Assembly: GCA_905207425.1 (NCBI GenBank)
Contig: CAJLLB010000012.1
Location: 1-29,115 of the forward strand
DNA from: an uncultured Collinsella sp.
Lineage (GTDB): Bacteria > Actinomycetota > Coriobacteriia > Coriobacteriales > Coriobacteriaceae
Direction: 5' to 3'
DNA length: 29,115 bases
Positions 15,082 through 23,043 of this stretch are shown in pieces. The translations under genes and the position numbers were made by a program. Each line of letters begins with the position of its first letter. Positions within the stretch are counted from its first letter, which is position 1. The notes beneath the pieces are model-generated. The model was not told the origin of the DNA. It was given only the letters and a program-made list of their open reading frames with translations, and made no database searches.

Positions 15082-15177
15082 TATTTCGTTACGTTTCAGA
15101 GCTGGTTTTTCCATTTCGTTTCCACTAAAGCGAAACAAGAATAGGAAAACAGCAGGTAGAAAGGATAAAACAGGCAT

Positions 15178-16857
15178 ATGGCGGAGTTTATCTACCAGAT
15201 GTATCAGGCTCGCAAGGCCCATGGCGACAAGGTGATCCTTGACGACGTGACCCTGAGCTTCTACCCCGGTGCCAAGATCGGCGTTGTGGGTCCCAACGGC
15301 ATGGGCAAGTCGACCCTGCTCAAGATCATGGCCGGCATCGAGGAGGTCTCCAACGGCGATGCCAGGCTCACCCCCGGCTACACTGTGGGCATCCTGCAGC
15401 AGGAGCCGCCGCTCGATGACGACAAGACCGTCATCGAGAACGTGCGCATGGCGTTTGGCGATATGATCGCCAAGGTCGATCGCTTCAATAAGATCGGCGA
15501 GGAGATGTGCGACCCGGATTGCGACATGGACGCCCTCATGGCCGAGATGGGCAAGCTCCAGGACGAGATCGACGCCGCCGACGGCTGGGATATCGATTCC
15601 AAGCTCGGCCAGGCCATGGACGCCCTGCAGCTGCCCGATTCCGACATGCCGGTCAACGTACTTTCCGGCGGCGAGCGCCGCCGCGTGGCCCTGTGCAAGC
15701 TGCTGCTCGAGGCTCCCGACCTGCTGCTGCTCGACGAGCCCACGAACCACCTGGACGCCGAGTCGATCCTGTGGCTCGAGCACTTCCTGCACAACTACCA
15801 GGGCGCGGTGCTTGCCGTTACGCACGACCGCTACTTCTTGGATAACGTTGCCGAGTGGATCTGCGAGGTCGACCGTGGCCACCTTTATCCCTACAAGGGC
15901 AACTACTCAACGTATCTGGAGACCAAGGCCGCGCGTATCGAGGCACAGGGCAACCGTGACGCCAAGCTCGCCAAGCGCATGGAGGCCGAGCTCGAGTGGG
16001 TACGCAGCTCGCCCAAGGCTCGCCAGGCAAAGAACAAGGCCCGTCTGGCTCGCTACGAGGAGATGGAGGCCGAGGCCCGCGCAAGCCAGAAGCTCGACTG
16101 GACCGACATCCGCATCCCTGTGGGCCCGCGTTTGGGCAACAAGGTGCTCGAGGCCCATCATCTGCACAAGGAGTTCGATGGCCGCGTGCTCATCGATGAC
16201 CTTTCGTTCACCCTGCCGCGCAACGGCATCGTGGGCGTGATCGGTCCCAACGGCGTGGGCAAGACTACGCTCTTCAAGACGATTGTGGGTCTGGAGCCGC
16301 TGACTTCGGGCGAGCTCGAGGTGGGCGAGACCGTCAAGATCTCTTACGTCGACCAGAACCGTTCCGGCATCGACCCCGACAAGAACCTATGGGAGGTCGT
16401 CTCGGACGGCCTGGACCACATGATGGTCGGCGAGACCGAGGTTCCGAGCCGCGCTTATGTGGCGAGCTTTGGCTTTAAGGGCCAGGACCAGCAGAAGCGC
16501 GCTGGCGTGCTCTCCGGCGGCGAGCGCAACCGTCTGAACCTGGCGCTCACGCTCAAGCAGGGCGGTAACCTGCTGCTCCTCGACGAGCCCACGAACGACC
16601 TCGACGTCGAGACGCTGTCCTCGCTCGAAGCGGCGCTGCTCGAGTTCCCGGGCTGCTCGGTGGTCATTAGCCACGACCGTATGTTCCTGGACCGCGTCGC
16701 CACGCACATTCTGGCGTGGGAGGGCACCGATGAGAATCCGGGCAACTGGTATTGGTTCGAGGGCAACTTCGAGGCCTATCAGGCCAACCGAATCGAGCGC
16801 CTGGGCGAGGACGCAGCCCAGCCGCATCGTATCCACCGCAAGCTGACGCGTGACTAG
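15178..16857 (+). CDS. ettA: ABC-F translation factor EttA
   Basis: The 559-residue protein begins MAEFIYQMYQARKAHGDKVI and follows EttA closely throughout. Two ABC domains are present, with Walker A GPNGMGKST (38-46) and GPNGVGKTT, signatures LSGGERRRVAL and LSGGERNRLNL, and Walker B LLLLDEPTNHLD and LLLLDEPTNDLD. The linker between them contains the basic EAELEWVRSSPKARQAKNKAR helix that touches P-site tRNA. There are no membrane segments. EttA binds the ribosomal E site and gates early elongation according to ATP/ADP. AAAGGA precedes the ATG. Confidence 0.95.
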   Translation: MAEFIYQMYQARKAHGDKVILDDVTLSFYPGAKIGVVGPNGMGKSTLLKIMAGIEEVSNGDARLTPGYTVGILQQEPPLDDDKTVIENVRMAFGDMIAKVDRFNKIGEEMCDPDCDMDALMAEMGKLQDEIDAADGWDIDSKLGQAMDALQLPDSDMPVNVLSGGERRRVALCKLLLEAPDLLLLDEPTNHLDAESILWLEHFLHNYQGAVLAVTHDRYFLDNVAEWICEVDRGHLYPYKGNYSTYLETKAARIEAQGNRDAKLAKRMEAELEWVRSSPKARQAKNKARLARYEEMEAEARASQKLDWTDIRIPVGPRLGNKVLEAHHLHKEFDGRVLIDDLSFTLPRNGIVGVIGPNGVGKTTLFKTIVGLEPLTSGELEVGETVKISYVDQNRSGIDPDKNLWEVVSDGLDHMMVGETEVPSRAYVASFGFKGQDQQKRAGVLSGGERNRLNLALTLKQGGNLLLLDEPTNDLDVETLSSLEAALLEFPGCSVVISHDRMFLDRVATHILAWEGTDENPGNWYWFEGNFEAYQANRIERLGEDAAQPHRIHRKLTRD

Positions 16858-16867
16858 TAGCAAGTAG

Positions 16868-16893
16868 AAAGGCCGCCACCAAGGGCGGCCTTT
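16868..16893 (+). terminator. Intrinsic terminator of ettA
   Basis: AAAGGCCGCC (16868-16877) pairs perfectly with GGCGGCCTTT (16884-16893) over a 6-nt loop, followed by CTTGT, 10 bp after the ettA stop. The GC-rich stem and T-rich end fit an intrinsic terminator. Confidence 0.85.
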
Positions 16894-16939
16894 CTTGTAG
16901 CGATTGCACTGCAGCTATGCCCTGGCTGCTGGTTTGATT

Positions 16940-16967
16940 CATAATCAAAGTCATCTCTTTGGGATTA
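16940..16967. repeat. Motif shared with 29067-29101
   Basis: CATAATCAAAGTC (16940-16952) is followed after 6 nt by TTGGGATTA (16959-16967). The same two strings, in the same order and orientation, occur at 29067-29079 and 29093-29101 with a 13-nt gap. Both lie outside recognised genes. This copy is 170 bp upstream of the exported peptidase gene. The remainder of the 16894-17136 gap is AT-rich and must hold that gene's promoter, but I could not fix a convincing -35/-10 pair. Confidence 0.4.
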
Positions 16968-17136
16968 AAGCCCGTTTTTGCTATGAGTGATTTTCTAATT
17001 CCGTTTAAAACGTAAAGACGCATTGGGTTGCAAGGACATAAGCAAATCGAATTGAAATATAACCAGTGCTGTAACGTTAAAAAAAGATTATAGAATAGGA
17101 GTACCTTATAAGTCGCTTCTCTAGAAAGAAGAACAT

Positions 17137-18264
17137 ATGCTTTCGCGTCGTCGTTTTCTGCAACTTGTCGCGTCTTCAATTGTCGCCTTAGCCGCACGTC
17201 CGAAAGAGGTTTTTGCTTCGACGGGCAATATTGATGGTGAGCAGATACAATTTACTTCTGAAATTGCGCAAGAGCTTGCCGATAAATATATAAAGGGACT
17301 CCTCGGCTATTCGTATACGCCTTCTGACCCTATTCCTTTTGTAGATGTTGATGGGTCCCCGCTTGGTTACATTGTTCCGGTTGTGACATCCAATAGAGCC
17401 GCGGGCTATTTGGTTTTAGATGCTTCAGATGATGAAATACTTACGGGATATCGTTTTGGAGACGGCTTAGTCAGCCCTATGGATCGGGGAGGAGATCTTG
17501 GTGTCGAGTCTTATTCGTTCAATAACCCAGTCGTAATGATCAATCCATTCGAATTCGGCGTGCAATCTTTGGACGGTTCAATAACAACAAATTGCGGAAG
17601 AACAATCCCGGCTGTTTCCATAGAAGGACGGCCTGTCGTTTTATCGAATAAACCCTCAAGCTGGAACGATGTTGTAATTTACGCAACTCAAATGCAGGAT
17701 TACACAGTATCTGGATTTCGTTCCATTTCTCAGTTTATGTCATATGATGAAAGCGAGATTAAGAGGCTTACCGCCCACTATGCTTGTATGGTGACAGCTT
17801 TTTCGAACGTTGCGGAACTGTATGGCATTGCCAATTTATATAGCGACCCTTCGCAATATATGCAGATATGGAATTACACCAATACCCATGCTCTTTCCGA
17901 TGAAGAACAGACTGTTCCCGGCGTTGTTTTGGGTGGAACGCCGATATCAACCTGTGCAACGGGGTTTACAAATTACTGCGCAAGCAGAGGAAGTACTCTT
18001 ATCGCCCGCACTGTCTCCTCTCCGGCTGTCGCGAGCATTCAAAATGAGATTAACTCTAATAGACCGAATGTTTTACATGCGAGTTTGTACAACGGATCAG
18101 CCCATTCTGTAACAGCGGAGGCTTACGCCACACTTACTGGTAAGAAAACTGGAGAGACAAGGCAGATGATTGGCATAGCGGACGGCTGGAATTCATCTTT
18201 ATCCTTCCTGAAGTATGATCAGAGCTATTATGCGTGGACTTATGGAACGACTTTTTCGAAGTAG
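17137..18264 (+). CDS. Tat-exported putative papain-like (C39-like) cysteine peptidase
   Basis: The 375-residue protein starts with a twin-arginine signal (SRRRFLQL, then a hydrophobic stretch to about residue 20 and a likely cleavage after VFA). Residues about 40-110 resemble the propeptide/inhibitor-like domain of streptopain-type proteins (YIVPVVTSNRAAGYLVLDASDD). The C-terminal part has an ordered candidate catalytic set: C217 (YACMVTAFSNV), H323 (SAHSVTAEAY) and D349 (IADGW), as in C39/C10-like papain-fold peptidases. Function is inferred from this layout only. Codon use is AT-richer than neighbours, suggesting transfer. Its 3' end overlaps the lipoprotein gene. Confidence 0.6.
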   Translation: MLSRRRFLQLVASSIVALAARPKEVFASTGNIDGEQIQFTSEIAQELADKYIKGLLGYSYTPSDPIPFVDVDGSPLGYIVPVVTSNRAAGYLVLDASDDEILTGYRFGDGLVSPMDRGGDLGVESYSFNNPVVMINPFEFGVQSLDGSITTNCGRTIPAVSIEGRPVVLSNKPSSWNDVVIYATQMQDYTVSGFRSISQFMSYDESEIKRLTAHYACMVTAFSNVAELYGIANLYSDPSQYMQIWNYTNTHALSDEEQTVPGVVLGGTPISTCATGFTNYCASRGSTLIARTVSSPAVASIQNEINSNRPNVLHASLYNGSAHSVTAEAYATLTGKKTGETRQMIGIADGWNSSLSFLKYDQSYYAWTYGTTFSK

Positions 18265-18634
18265 GGCGATTCGTCTAGCTCTGTCTTTGGTGCTGATGGC
18301 TTCATTGGTGGGCTGTTCAACAAAGGAAGAGATATCGCGCGGAGGTTCCGGAGAAGTGACTGCGACAGACTCAGGTTCATTAGAAATAGCTGGCGGGCAT
18401 GCCGATGTGATGTTACAAGGAAAAGGCGTGCTTAGGTCGATTGATGCTGAAGACTCTGTCTGTTCAATAGAGGATTTGAAGACAGGTGAAACTGCATCGT
18501 ACCGAGTTTCAGATAATGCTGCGAATATGATTGAGTCGATACCGACTGGAGCGCAGGTTTCTTTTAGATACTTTGCTCCGCAACTTGAGGATGAGCTTGC
18601 TTCTCTGGTGTCTATATGCACCGATGACAACTAA
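18242..18634 (+). CDS. Small secreted lipoprotein
   Basis: The 130-residue product has a basic N-terminus, a hydrophobic signal and a lipobox LVGC with the lipidated cysteine at residue 25, so it should be anchored outside the membrane. The mature part (about 105 residues) is acidic and appears to be a small beta-rich domain (VMLQGKGVLRSIDAEDSVCSIEDL; TGAQVSFRYFAPQL). I do not recognise the family. ATG 18242 is preferred as giving a normal signal peptide; in-frame ATGs at 18215 and 18230 are alternatives. It overlaps the peptidase gene by 23 bp, so the pair is translationally coupled and may act together at the cell surface. Confidence 0.65.
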   Translation: MERLFRSRAIRLALSLVLMASLVGCSTKEEISRGGSGEVTATDSGSLEIAGGHADVMLQGKGVLRSIDAEDSVCSIEDLKTGETASYRVSDNAANMIESIPTGAQVSFRYFAPQLEDELASLVSICTDDN

Positions 18635-18647
18635 AAGGCCTGAATTC

Positions 18648-18687
18648 AAACGGCCTCGGATGGTCAATTGGCTATCCGAGGCCGTTT
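18648..18687. terminator. Bidirectional intrinsic terminator
   Basis: A perfect 14-bp stem pairs 18648-18661 with 18674-18687 (core ACGGCCTCGGAT) over a 12-nt loop. On the plus strand the stem runs into T6; on the minus strand the stem ends in three T. It separates convergent genes. Confidence 0.9.
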
Positions 18688-18688
18688 T

Positions 18689-19996
18689 TTACTCGACCGG
18701 GGCTTCGACCTTGTCGATGGCCCAGGCGGCTCCGAGACCGCCGGTGGTGTTGCGGCGGATGCGCACGGTGACTTCGCGGCGCTCGCCGGCCTGCGTGTAA
18801 CGCAGGGGGAAGCTTGCGCGGTTTCGCGCGACCTCGATGGTACCGCGCTCGCGGGCGATCCAGTAGTACTCGCCGACGATGCCGAGGGTGTCGGCGCCGT
18901 AGGGGAGATAGGTTGACAGCTGGTGCAGAAGCGGGCCGGGGCAGAAGATCTCGGTTGTGAAATCGACGGGGAAGTCCTTGGGGATGGCGGGCGCTGCAGG
19001 TGCGGGGGTTGGGGCTGCTGCGGGTGCCGGAGCCGGTGCCGGTGCGGGAATTTGGTCGCAAGCAGCGGTGGGCACGGACTTGATGACGGGTGCGGGCTCT
19101 GGCGTCGAGTCCGGTTTGATCGTGGAATCTGCGGGCTCCACGGTGACGGGCGCGTCTGCAGCTGCAGTTTCAACCTCAACCTGCGTCGCGTTCTCGTTCT
19201 CGACGCTCGGCTTTGCCTCGATGGGCGTGGATGCCATGGTGGTGATGCCGGCGTTGGCGTTCTCGGGATCATAGACGACCGTGAGCGAGATGGCGGGCTG
19301 CGGCGTCTCGGGCTCCGGCGCCGACTCGGTAGCGCCTTGATCGGCGGGCTCGTCGGACTGATCGTCCTCAGCCTCGTCGCCAAAGACATCGCTGTTTTGG
19401 AACGCAGGCGTCTCAGGCTGGTCAGCGGCTTCTTCGGTTGTCGACTTGGGAGCCTCGTCGAGCTCCGCAGTGGCTTCCTGCTCGGATATGACTTTGGAAT
19501 CGGTCGTGGCGGCGATTTCGGTTTCGGCTTCTGCTGTTACCTCAATAGCGACTTCGATCTCTGCCTCGGGCTCGGGTTCCGGCGCGGCTTCAACCATGGC
19601 TTCGGGCTCGGGACGCTTAACGTGCTTAGGGCGCACGGCCTTGAGGTCCTTCTCGCCGCGCTTTTTCTTTTTGTAGGACTGCTTGGCTCCCTTGGCTGCC
19701 TTGGGCTTGTCCTCGCCCTTGGCAAGGGCGGCATCCCAGGTATCGTTGGCGATGACGGTGGCATACAGGCGACCGCCCTTAAAGACGGTCAGTCTAATGC
19801 AGTCGTCGAGCTCCTCGAGCAGCTCGCGCGTGGACTCGAAGCCCAGGTCATAAGCGGTCATGTCGCCGGCGGCGAGCGCCTCCTCGACCTGCGTCATAAA
19901 CGTTTGCTTGCCGCACCCAATCGCGTCGCGCAGCAGACGATACAGATAGATGTGGTTGCCCAGCGATAGCGTGGGCGTAACTATTGTCTTGCTCAT
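18689..19996 (-). CDS. Conserved-type hypothetical protein with LOTUS-like N-terminus and P/E/A-rich linker
   Basis: The 435-residue protein has three parts. Residues 10-90 (YLYRLLRDAIGCGKQTFMTQ, then GFESTRELLEELDDCIRLT and GGRLYATVI) have the pattern of a winged-helix OST-HTH/LOTUS-like domain, which in other proteins binds RNA. A lysine-rich patch (SYKKKKRGEKDLKAVRPKHVKR) follows at about 115-140, then roughly 200 residues of Glu/Pro/Ala-rich low-complexity sequence including an AP repeat. The last 90 residues are an ordered domain (FTTEIFCPGPLLHQLSTYL to GLGAAWAIDKV). ATG 19996 follows AGAGGAG. A role in RNA handling is only a suggestion; I do not recognise the C-terminal domain. Confidence 0.65.
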   Translation of the reverse strand: MSKTIVTPTLSLGNHIYLYRLLRDAIGCGKQTFMTQVEEALAAGDMTAYDLGFESTRELLEELDDCIRLTVFKGGRLYATVIANDTWDAALAKGEDKPKAAKGAKQSYKKKKRGEKDLKAVRPKHVKRPEPEAMVEAAPEPEPEAEIEVAIEVTAEAETEIAATTDSKVISEQEATAELDEAPKSTTEEAADQPETPAFQNSDVFGDEAEDDQSDEPADQGATESAPEPETPQPAISLTVVYDPENANAGITTMASTPIEAKPSVENENATQVEVETAAADAPVTVEPADSTIKPDSTPEPAPVIKSVPTAACDQIPAPAPAPAPAAAPTPAPAAPAIPKDFPVDFTTEIFCPGPLLHQLSTYLPYGADTLGIVGEYYWIARERGTIEVARNRASFPLRYTQAGERREVTVRIRRNTTGGLGAAWAIDKVEAPVE

Positions 19997-20067
19997 GGCA
20001 AATCTCCTCTTTACACACCAAAGCATCTTACCATCGTGCGGGGCTTGCTACCTCGGCGCCCAAGGCA

Positions 20068-20101
20068 AACGGGCGCGACCGTTTGCCGGTTCGCGCCCGT
20101 T
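20068..20101 (-). terminator. Hairpin terminator of the membrane protein gene
   Basis: AACGGGCGCGA (20068-20078) pairs perfectly with TCGCGCCCGTT (20091-20101) over a 12-nt loop, 35 bp downstream of the minus-strand stop at 20136. The minus-strand flank is GTTTGCC, a weak U-tract, so termination may need help. Confidence 0.65.
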
Positions 20102-20135
20102 ATGCAGGTCGGTTATCTATGAGAGGCAAACGTGC

Positions 20136-21098
20136 TTAGTTGCCCGATGCCGTGCCTTGGCTCGAGCTGTCAGATGCCGTGTCGGACGCGGTGCCGCTCG
20201 AGCTGTTCGAGCTGTTGGTGTTGCTGCTGTCGGTAGATCCCGTGCCCGATGTATTGCCGCTCGCCTGGTCGCCCGTGCTCGACTGAGAGCCATCAGTCGT
20301 TTGGCTTGAGTCGGTCGTGCCGGATTGCGTGCCGCTGCTGTTCGTAGAGGAATTGGCACTCTGCGATTGGTTTTGGGTGTTCGAGGACGAATCGGCAGAG
20401 GTAGAACTGTCTTGCGTGCCGTCCGCCTGTGCCTGCTGGCTTTGCGATTGACCAGTGCTATCCGCGTCGTGCTCGGTCGTGCGCGACGACAGAATCGGCT
20501 CGGGACGCTCGCCCAGACCCTCACCGGCGGTGGTGATAAGGATGGCGCCGGTGCAGGCGATGACCGCGGCGATGGCGATGGCGATCGAGAAGACGATGAC
20601 CTTCTTTTGCGTCTGACTGCGCTCTGCCGCCGCCTTGGCGCGCAGGCTGTCGGGAGCAACGCGCGCCGTGGTCGCGCGCCCCGCAATCTGGCGCATCTCC
20701 TGCGTAGTCGCGGCGCCGCCCAGGTGCTCCTCGGCATTAAACTCAACGGGCTCGTAGGCGCCGGCGGGGTAGTCGACGGCGGCGTGCGTACCTTTGATGG
20801 CTTCGGCGCTGGCAGAGATAAAGTGGCGGTAGACCTGCGATGACACAACGGTGATGACCGAGCTCACGGCGGCGCCAATTACTGAACCAGCGATACCAAT
20901 CTTGGAGGCAAGTGCGACGCTCGTGGCGGCAGCTGCGGCGCCGGCGATGATCTGGGGAATGGAAATGTCGTCAAACAGGCCCTTTTTGGGCGCGATGGCC
21001 ATGGTCTGTCCGATGGAATGGTTCTCGTGCACGCCGTTGTTGAGCGCGGCCGGTGTCATGACGCGCGTGCGCGGCGCGTCGGTGTACTTGGTTGTCAT
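20136..21098 (-). CDS. Membrane protein with Ser/Thr/Asn/Gln-rich extracytoplasmic tail
   Basis: The 320-residue protein has a hydrophobic Ala/Gly/Val segment at about 47-88 (possibly a hairpin of two short helices), a middle soluble stretch, a clear membrane span at about 167-190 (VIVFSIAIAIAAVIACTGAILI), and then about 110 residues made almost only of S, T, N, Q, G and D. The tail probably lies outside the cell and may be glycosylated or wall-spanning. ATG 21098 is used because GGGAGG precedes it. No enzymatic motif is seen, and no function is assigned. Confidence 0.65.
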   Translation of the reverse strand: MTTKYTDAPRTRVMTPAALNNGVHENHSIGQTMAIAPKKGLFDDISIPQIIAGAAAAATSVALASKIGIAGSVIGAAVSSVITVVSSQVYRHFISASAEAIKGTHAAVDYPAGAYEPVEFNAEEHLGGAATTQEMRQIAGRATTARVAPDSLRAKAAAERSQTQKKVIVFSIAIAIAAVIACTGAILITTAGEGLGERPEPILSSRTTEHDADSTGQSQSQQAQADGTQDSSTSADSSSNTQNQSQSANSSTNSSGTQSGTTDSSQTTDGSQSSTGDQASGNTSGTGSTDSSNTNSSNSSSGTASDTASDSSSQGTASGN

Positions 21099-21273
21099 AC
21101 GGGGTCCTCCCGGTGTAAATCTGCTTCGTTTCATGTAGCCATCAGGGTACCCACCAGATGTGAATCGTACGTGACATTTAACAGATACCATCAACTCATC
21201 AAGGGGGGCTTGCTGTCTTTGGTGCAATAGCTTGATGCTAAACTGGATTTACGATTGTGAGGTGGTTTACGTG

Positions 21274-21513
21274 ATGTACCCGTATATGACATTCGAAGAC
21301 GGTACCGAGGTCGTTCATTCTGACCTGATAGCAGATGGGGATATCGAAAAGGTTATCGTGCATTTTGAACGACCGACGGCAGAGGGCTTCGACTCCGCTC
21401 GTTGTGAGTTGCCTTCCTGTTCGTGGACTGACTGGGAAGGGCATTTTACTCAAAGTGAAAAACGAGCTTTCGAAGAGTGTTTGAGCAAATCATTTAGATT
21501 AGTTCGAGTTTAG
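21274..21513 (+). CDS. Small acidic protein of unknown function
   Basis: From ATG 21274 the product has 79 residues; GTG 21271 is equally possible because GAGGTGG lies at 21259-21265. The sequence runs YPYMTFEDGTEVVHSDL, then VHFERPTAEGFDSARCELPS and a C-terminal helix (SEKRAFEECLSKS). The E-x-P-x-x-x-GFDSA-x-C-x-LPS pattern is of a kind I associate with small uncharacterised proteins of gut Firmicutes and Actinobacteria, often near mobile or toxin-antitoxin genes, but I cannot name the family with confidence. AT-rich codon use links it to the island on its right. Confidence 0.6.
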   Translation: MYPYMTFEDGTEVVHSDLIADGDIEKVIVHFERPTAEGFDSARCELPSCSWTDWEGHFTQSEKRAFEECLSKSFRLVRV

Positions 21514-21592
21514 TTCGAATATAGAAGCCGAATGCGATGACCTAAAGCGTATGCATTTTTAGTATTAGATGCGTATGAAATGGAGGATGTGA

Positions 21593-21874
21593 ATGGATGA
21601 GCTAATAGACTTTAAAAAACGATTTCTCAAGAATGGCGAGCTGGTTTCAATTCCAAAAAAGGAAAGCTATAAAAGAATCATGCTGCTATGGGCCGTCTCT
21701 TTCTTTGAATTAAATACAAGTTATACGGAGCTTCAGGTTAATCGTGTGCTGTCACAGCTCTATCCTGATTATGCCGTGTTGAGGCGGTACTTGGTTGATT
21801 ATGGATTCCTATTAAGGGATGAGCGAGGCCTGAAATACGAGGTTAATCGTGATGTTCACGGTATTGAGAGCTAG
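21593..21874 (+). CDS. DUF2087 protein (small winged-helix-like)
   Basis: The 93-residue protein matches DUF2087 along its length: FLKNGELVSIPKKESYKRIMLLWAV, YTELQVNRVLSQLYPDYAVLRRYLVDYGFLLRDERGLKYEV. The domain is usually fused to, or found beside, ArsR-like regulators. GGAGG lies 6 nt before the ATG. Its last 26 bp overlap the MFS gene, so it is translationally coupled to it. It is the first gene of the radical SAM operon and may be its regulator. Confidence 0.8.
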   Translation: MDELIDFKKRFLKNGELVSIPKKESYKRIMLLWAVSFFELNTSYTELQVNRVLSQLYPDYAVLRRYLVDYGFLLRDERGLKYEVNRDVHGIES

Positions 21875-23036
21875 CCGTCCGGTTCGGGTCCTATATATTG
21901 CTAGAGGGATAAGCGAAATAGGCAATTGGTGTGCGAATATTGCTTTGCCAATGCTGATTTACGAGGTAACTCACGATGTTTCTGCAACTGCTTTGATGGT
22001 CTGCTGTAGATTTGCCCCCTCTCTGTTTTCAGTTGCGCTCGCGCAGCTGCCTCAGAAGATGGGTATCGGGACGCTGCAGGCCATGAGATTGGCAGACTTA
22101 ATTCGCGCGGGATTATTCGTTTGCTATATTTTTGTTGATAGTAAATGGAGTATGTTTGCTATTACGTGCGCGGTATCGCTTTGCCGAACGGTTGAAATGC
22201 CCTGCTTTTACTCGTTGTTAAGAGCCAATACGAATAGTATCAATCGCGACGTAATTAATAATTCGTTTGGGTTTCTGCAGAATTTGATGATGGTTCTGGG
22301 GCCAGTTGCCGGCGGTTTTGTTGTCGCTCAATTTGGGGCGGAGGCTGTTCTTGCATTAGACGCGCTTTCTTTTGCCGCGTCGTTCTGGTTGCTGCGAGAT
22401 GTTCCGTCGGTTATCGAGGTTAATGATAAAGAGGGGATAAGCAAAAATGAAAAAAACAGGACTGCATTTAGTGATCTTAGCGCGAAGCACTTGGCAATTG
22501 GTTTCCTATTAATCGATATTTCTAGTGGCGTGGCATTCGGCTCTCTGAATTCTCTTTTGCCAGCTATTGCGCAATTGCAATTTGACTCGTCATCGATACA
22601 ATACGGATTCCTTCAGAGTAGTCTTACAATCGGACTGTTGTTCGGAAATACAATATATGGTCGTTTAATTAATGGTTCCGATTGCATTAAATCATATTGT
22701 TTTGTGACGTATCTTGCGCTCGGTGCGTATCTGGCGTTTGGCTATCGCTATGCGTCTGGAATATCGTTTATTTTCCTTTTTATCGTCGGTGCCGGAAACG
22801 CCATTCAAGATGTGCTTCTCATAACATCGCTGCAGGATTTGGCGAGAGACGAATCTGAATCGATAAGCCTGTTTTCAATTAGGGAGTCTTTGCAATCGGT
22901 TGCTGTTGTTATTTCAACACTCCTTGTTTCGCTGTTCACGAGCATCGCGATGTTCTCAATTCTCGTTACAGGACTTGGTGTATTTTCAATTATGATGGTA
23001 GTTGTGTTTCAATTGAATTATTTGCGAAAGATGTGA
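21849..23036 (+). CDS. Major facilitator superfamily transporter (exporter-like)
   Basis: The 395-residue protein has about 12 membrane segments in two halves separated by a hydrophilic loop near residues 195-220 (DVPSVIEVNDKEGISKNEKNR). The N-terminus (VLYIARGISEIGNWCANIALPMLIYEVTHDVSATALM) is typical of the MFS_3/enterobactin-exporter-like group of drug and peptide effluxers. GAGG precedes GTG 21849 by 6 nt and ATG 21852 by 9. It lies 7 bp upstream of the radical SAM gene. In this operon it would export the modified product or confer self-immunity; this is inference from context. Confidence 0.82.
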   Translation: MMFTVLRASRPVRVLYIARGISEIGNWCANIALPMLIYEVTHDVSATALMVCCRFAPSLFSVALAQLPQKMGIGTLQAMRLADLIRAGLFVCYIFVDSKWSMFAITCAVSLCRTVEMPCFYSLLRANTNSINRDVINNSFGFLQNLMMVLGPVAGGFVVAQFGAEAVLALDALSFAASFWLLRDVPSVIEVNDKEGISKNEKNRTAFSDLSAKHLAIGFLLIDISSGVAFGSLNSLLPAIAQLQFDSSSIQYGFLQSSLTIGLLFGNTIYGRLINGSDCIKSYCFVTYLALGAYLAFGYRYASGISFIFLFIVGAGNAIQDVLLITSLQDLARDESESISLFSIRESLQSVAVVISTLLVSLFTSIAMFSILVTGLGVFSIMMVVVFQLNYLRKM

Positions 23037-23043
23037 CGTTGAT

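Noticed and set aside
16667..17197. A minus-strand frame crossing the ettA 3' end and the intergenic gap
   Set aside because: It runs through the ettA terminator and into the antisense of both neighbours, with no ribosome site or family resemblance.
18923..19969. A 348-codon plus-strand frame rich in Gly, Cys, Leu and Arg
   Set aside because: It is the complement of the Glu/Pro/Ala-rich linker of the minus-strand gene; the low-complexity codons keep the opposite strand open. The minus-strand frame has the ribosome site and ordered domains.
20155..20460. Repetitive Ser/Asn/Thr codons that might suggest a repeat array or CRISPR
   Set aside because: They are degenerate codons for a low-complexity protein tail without regular spacing or identical units.
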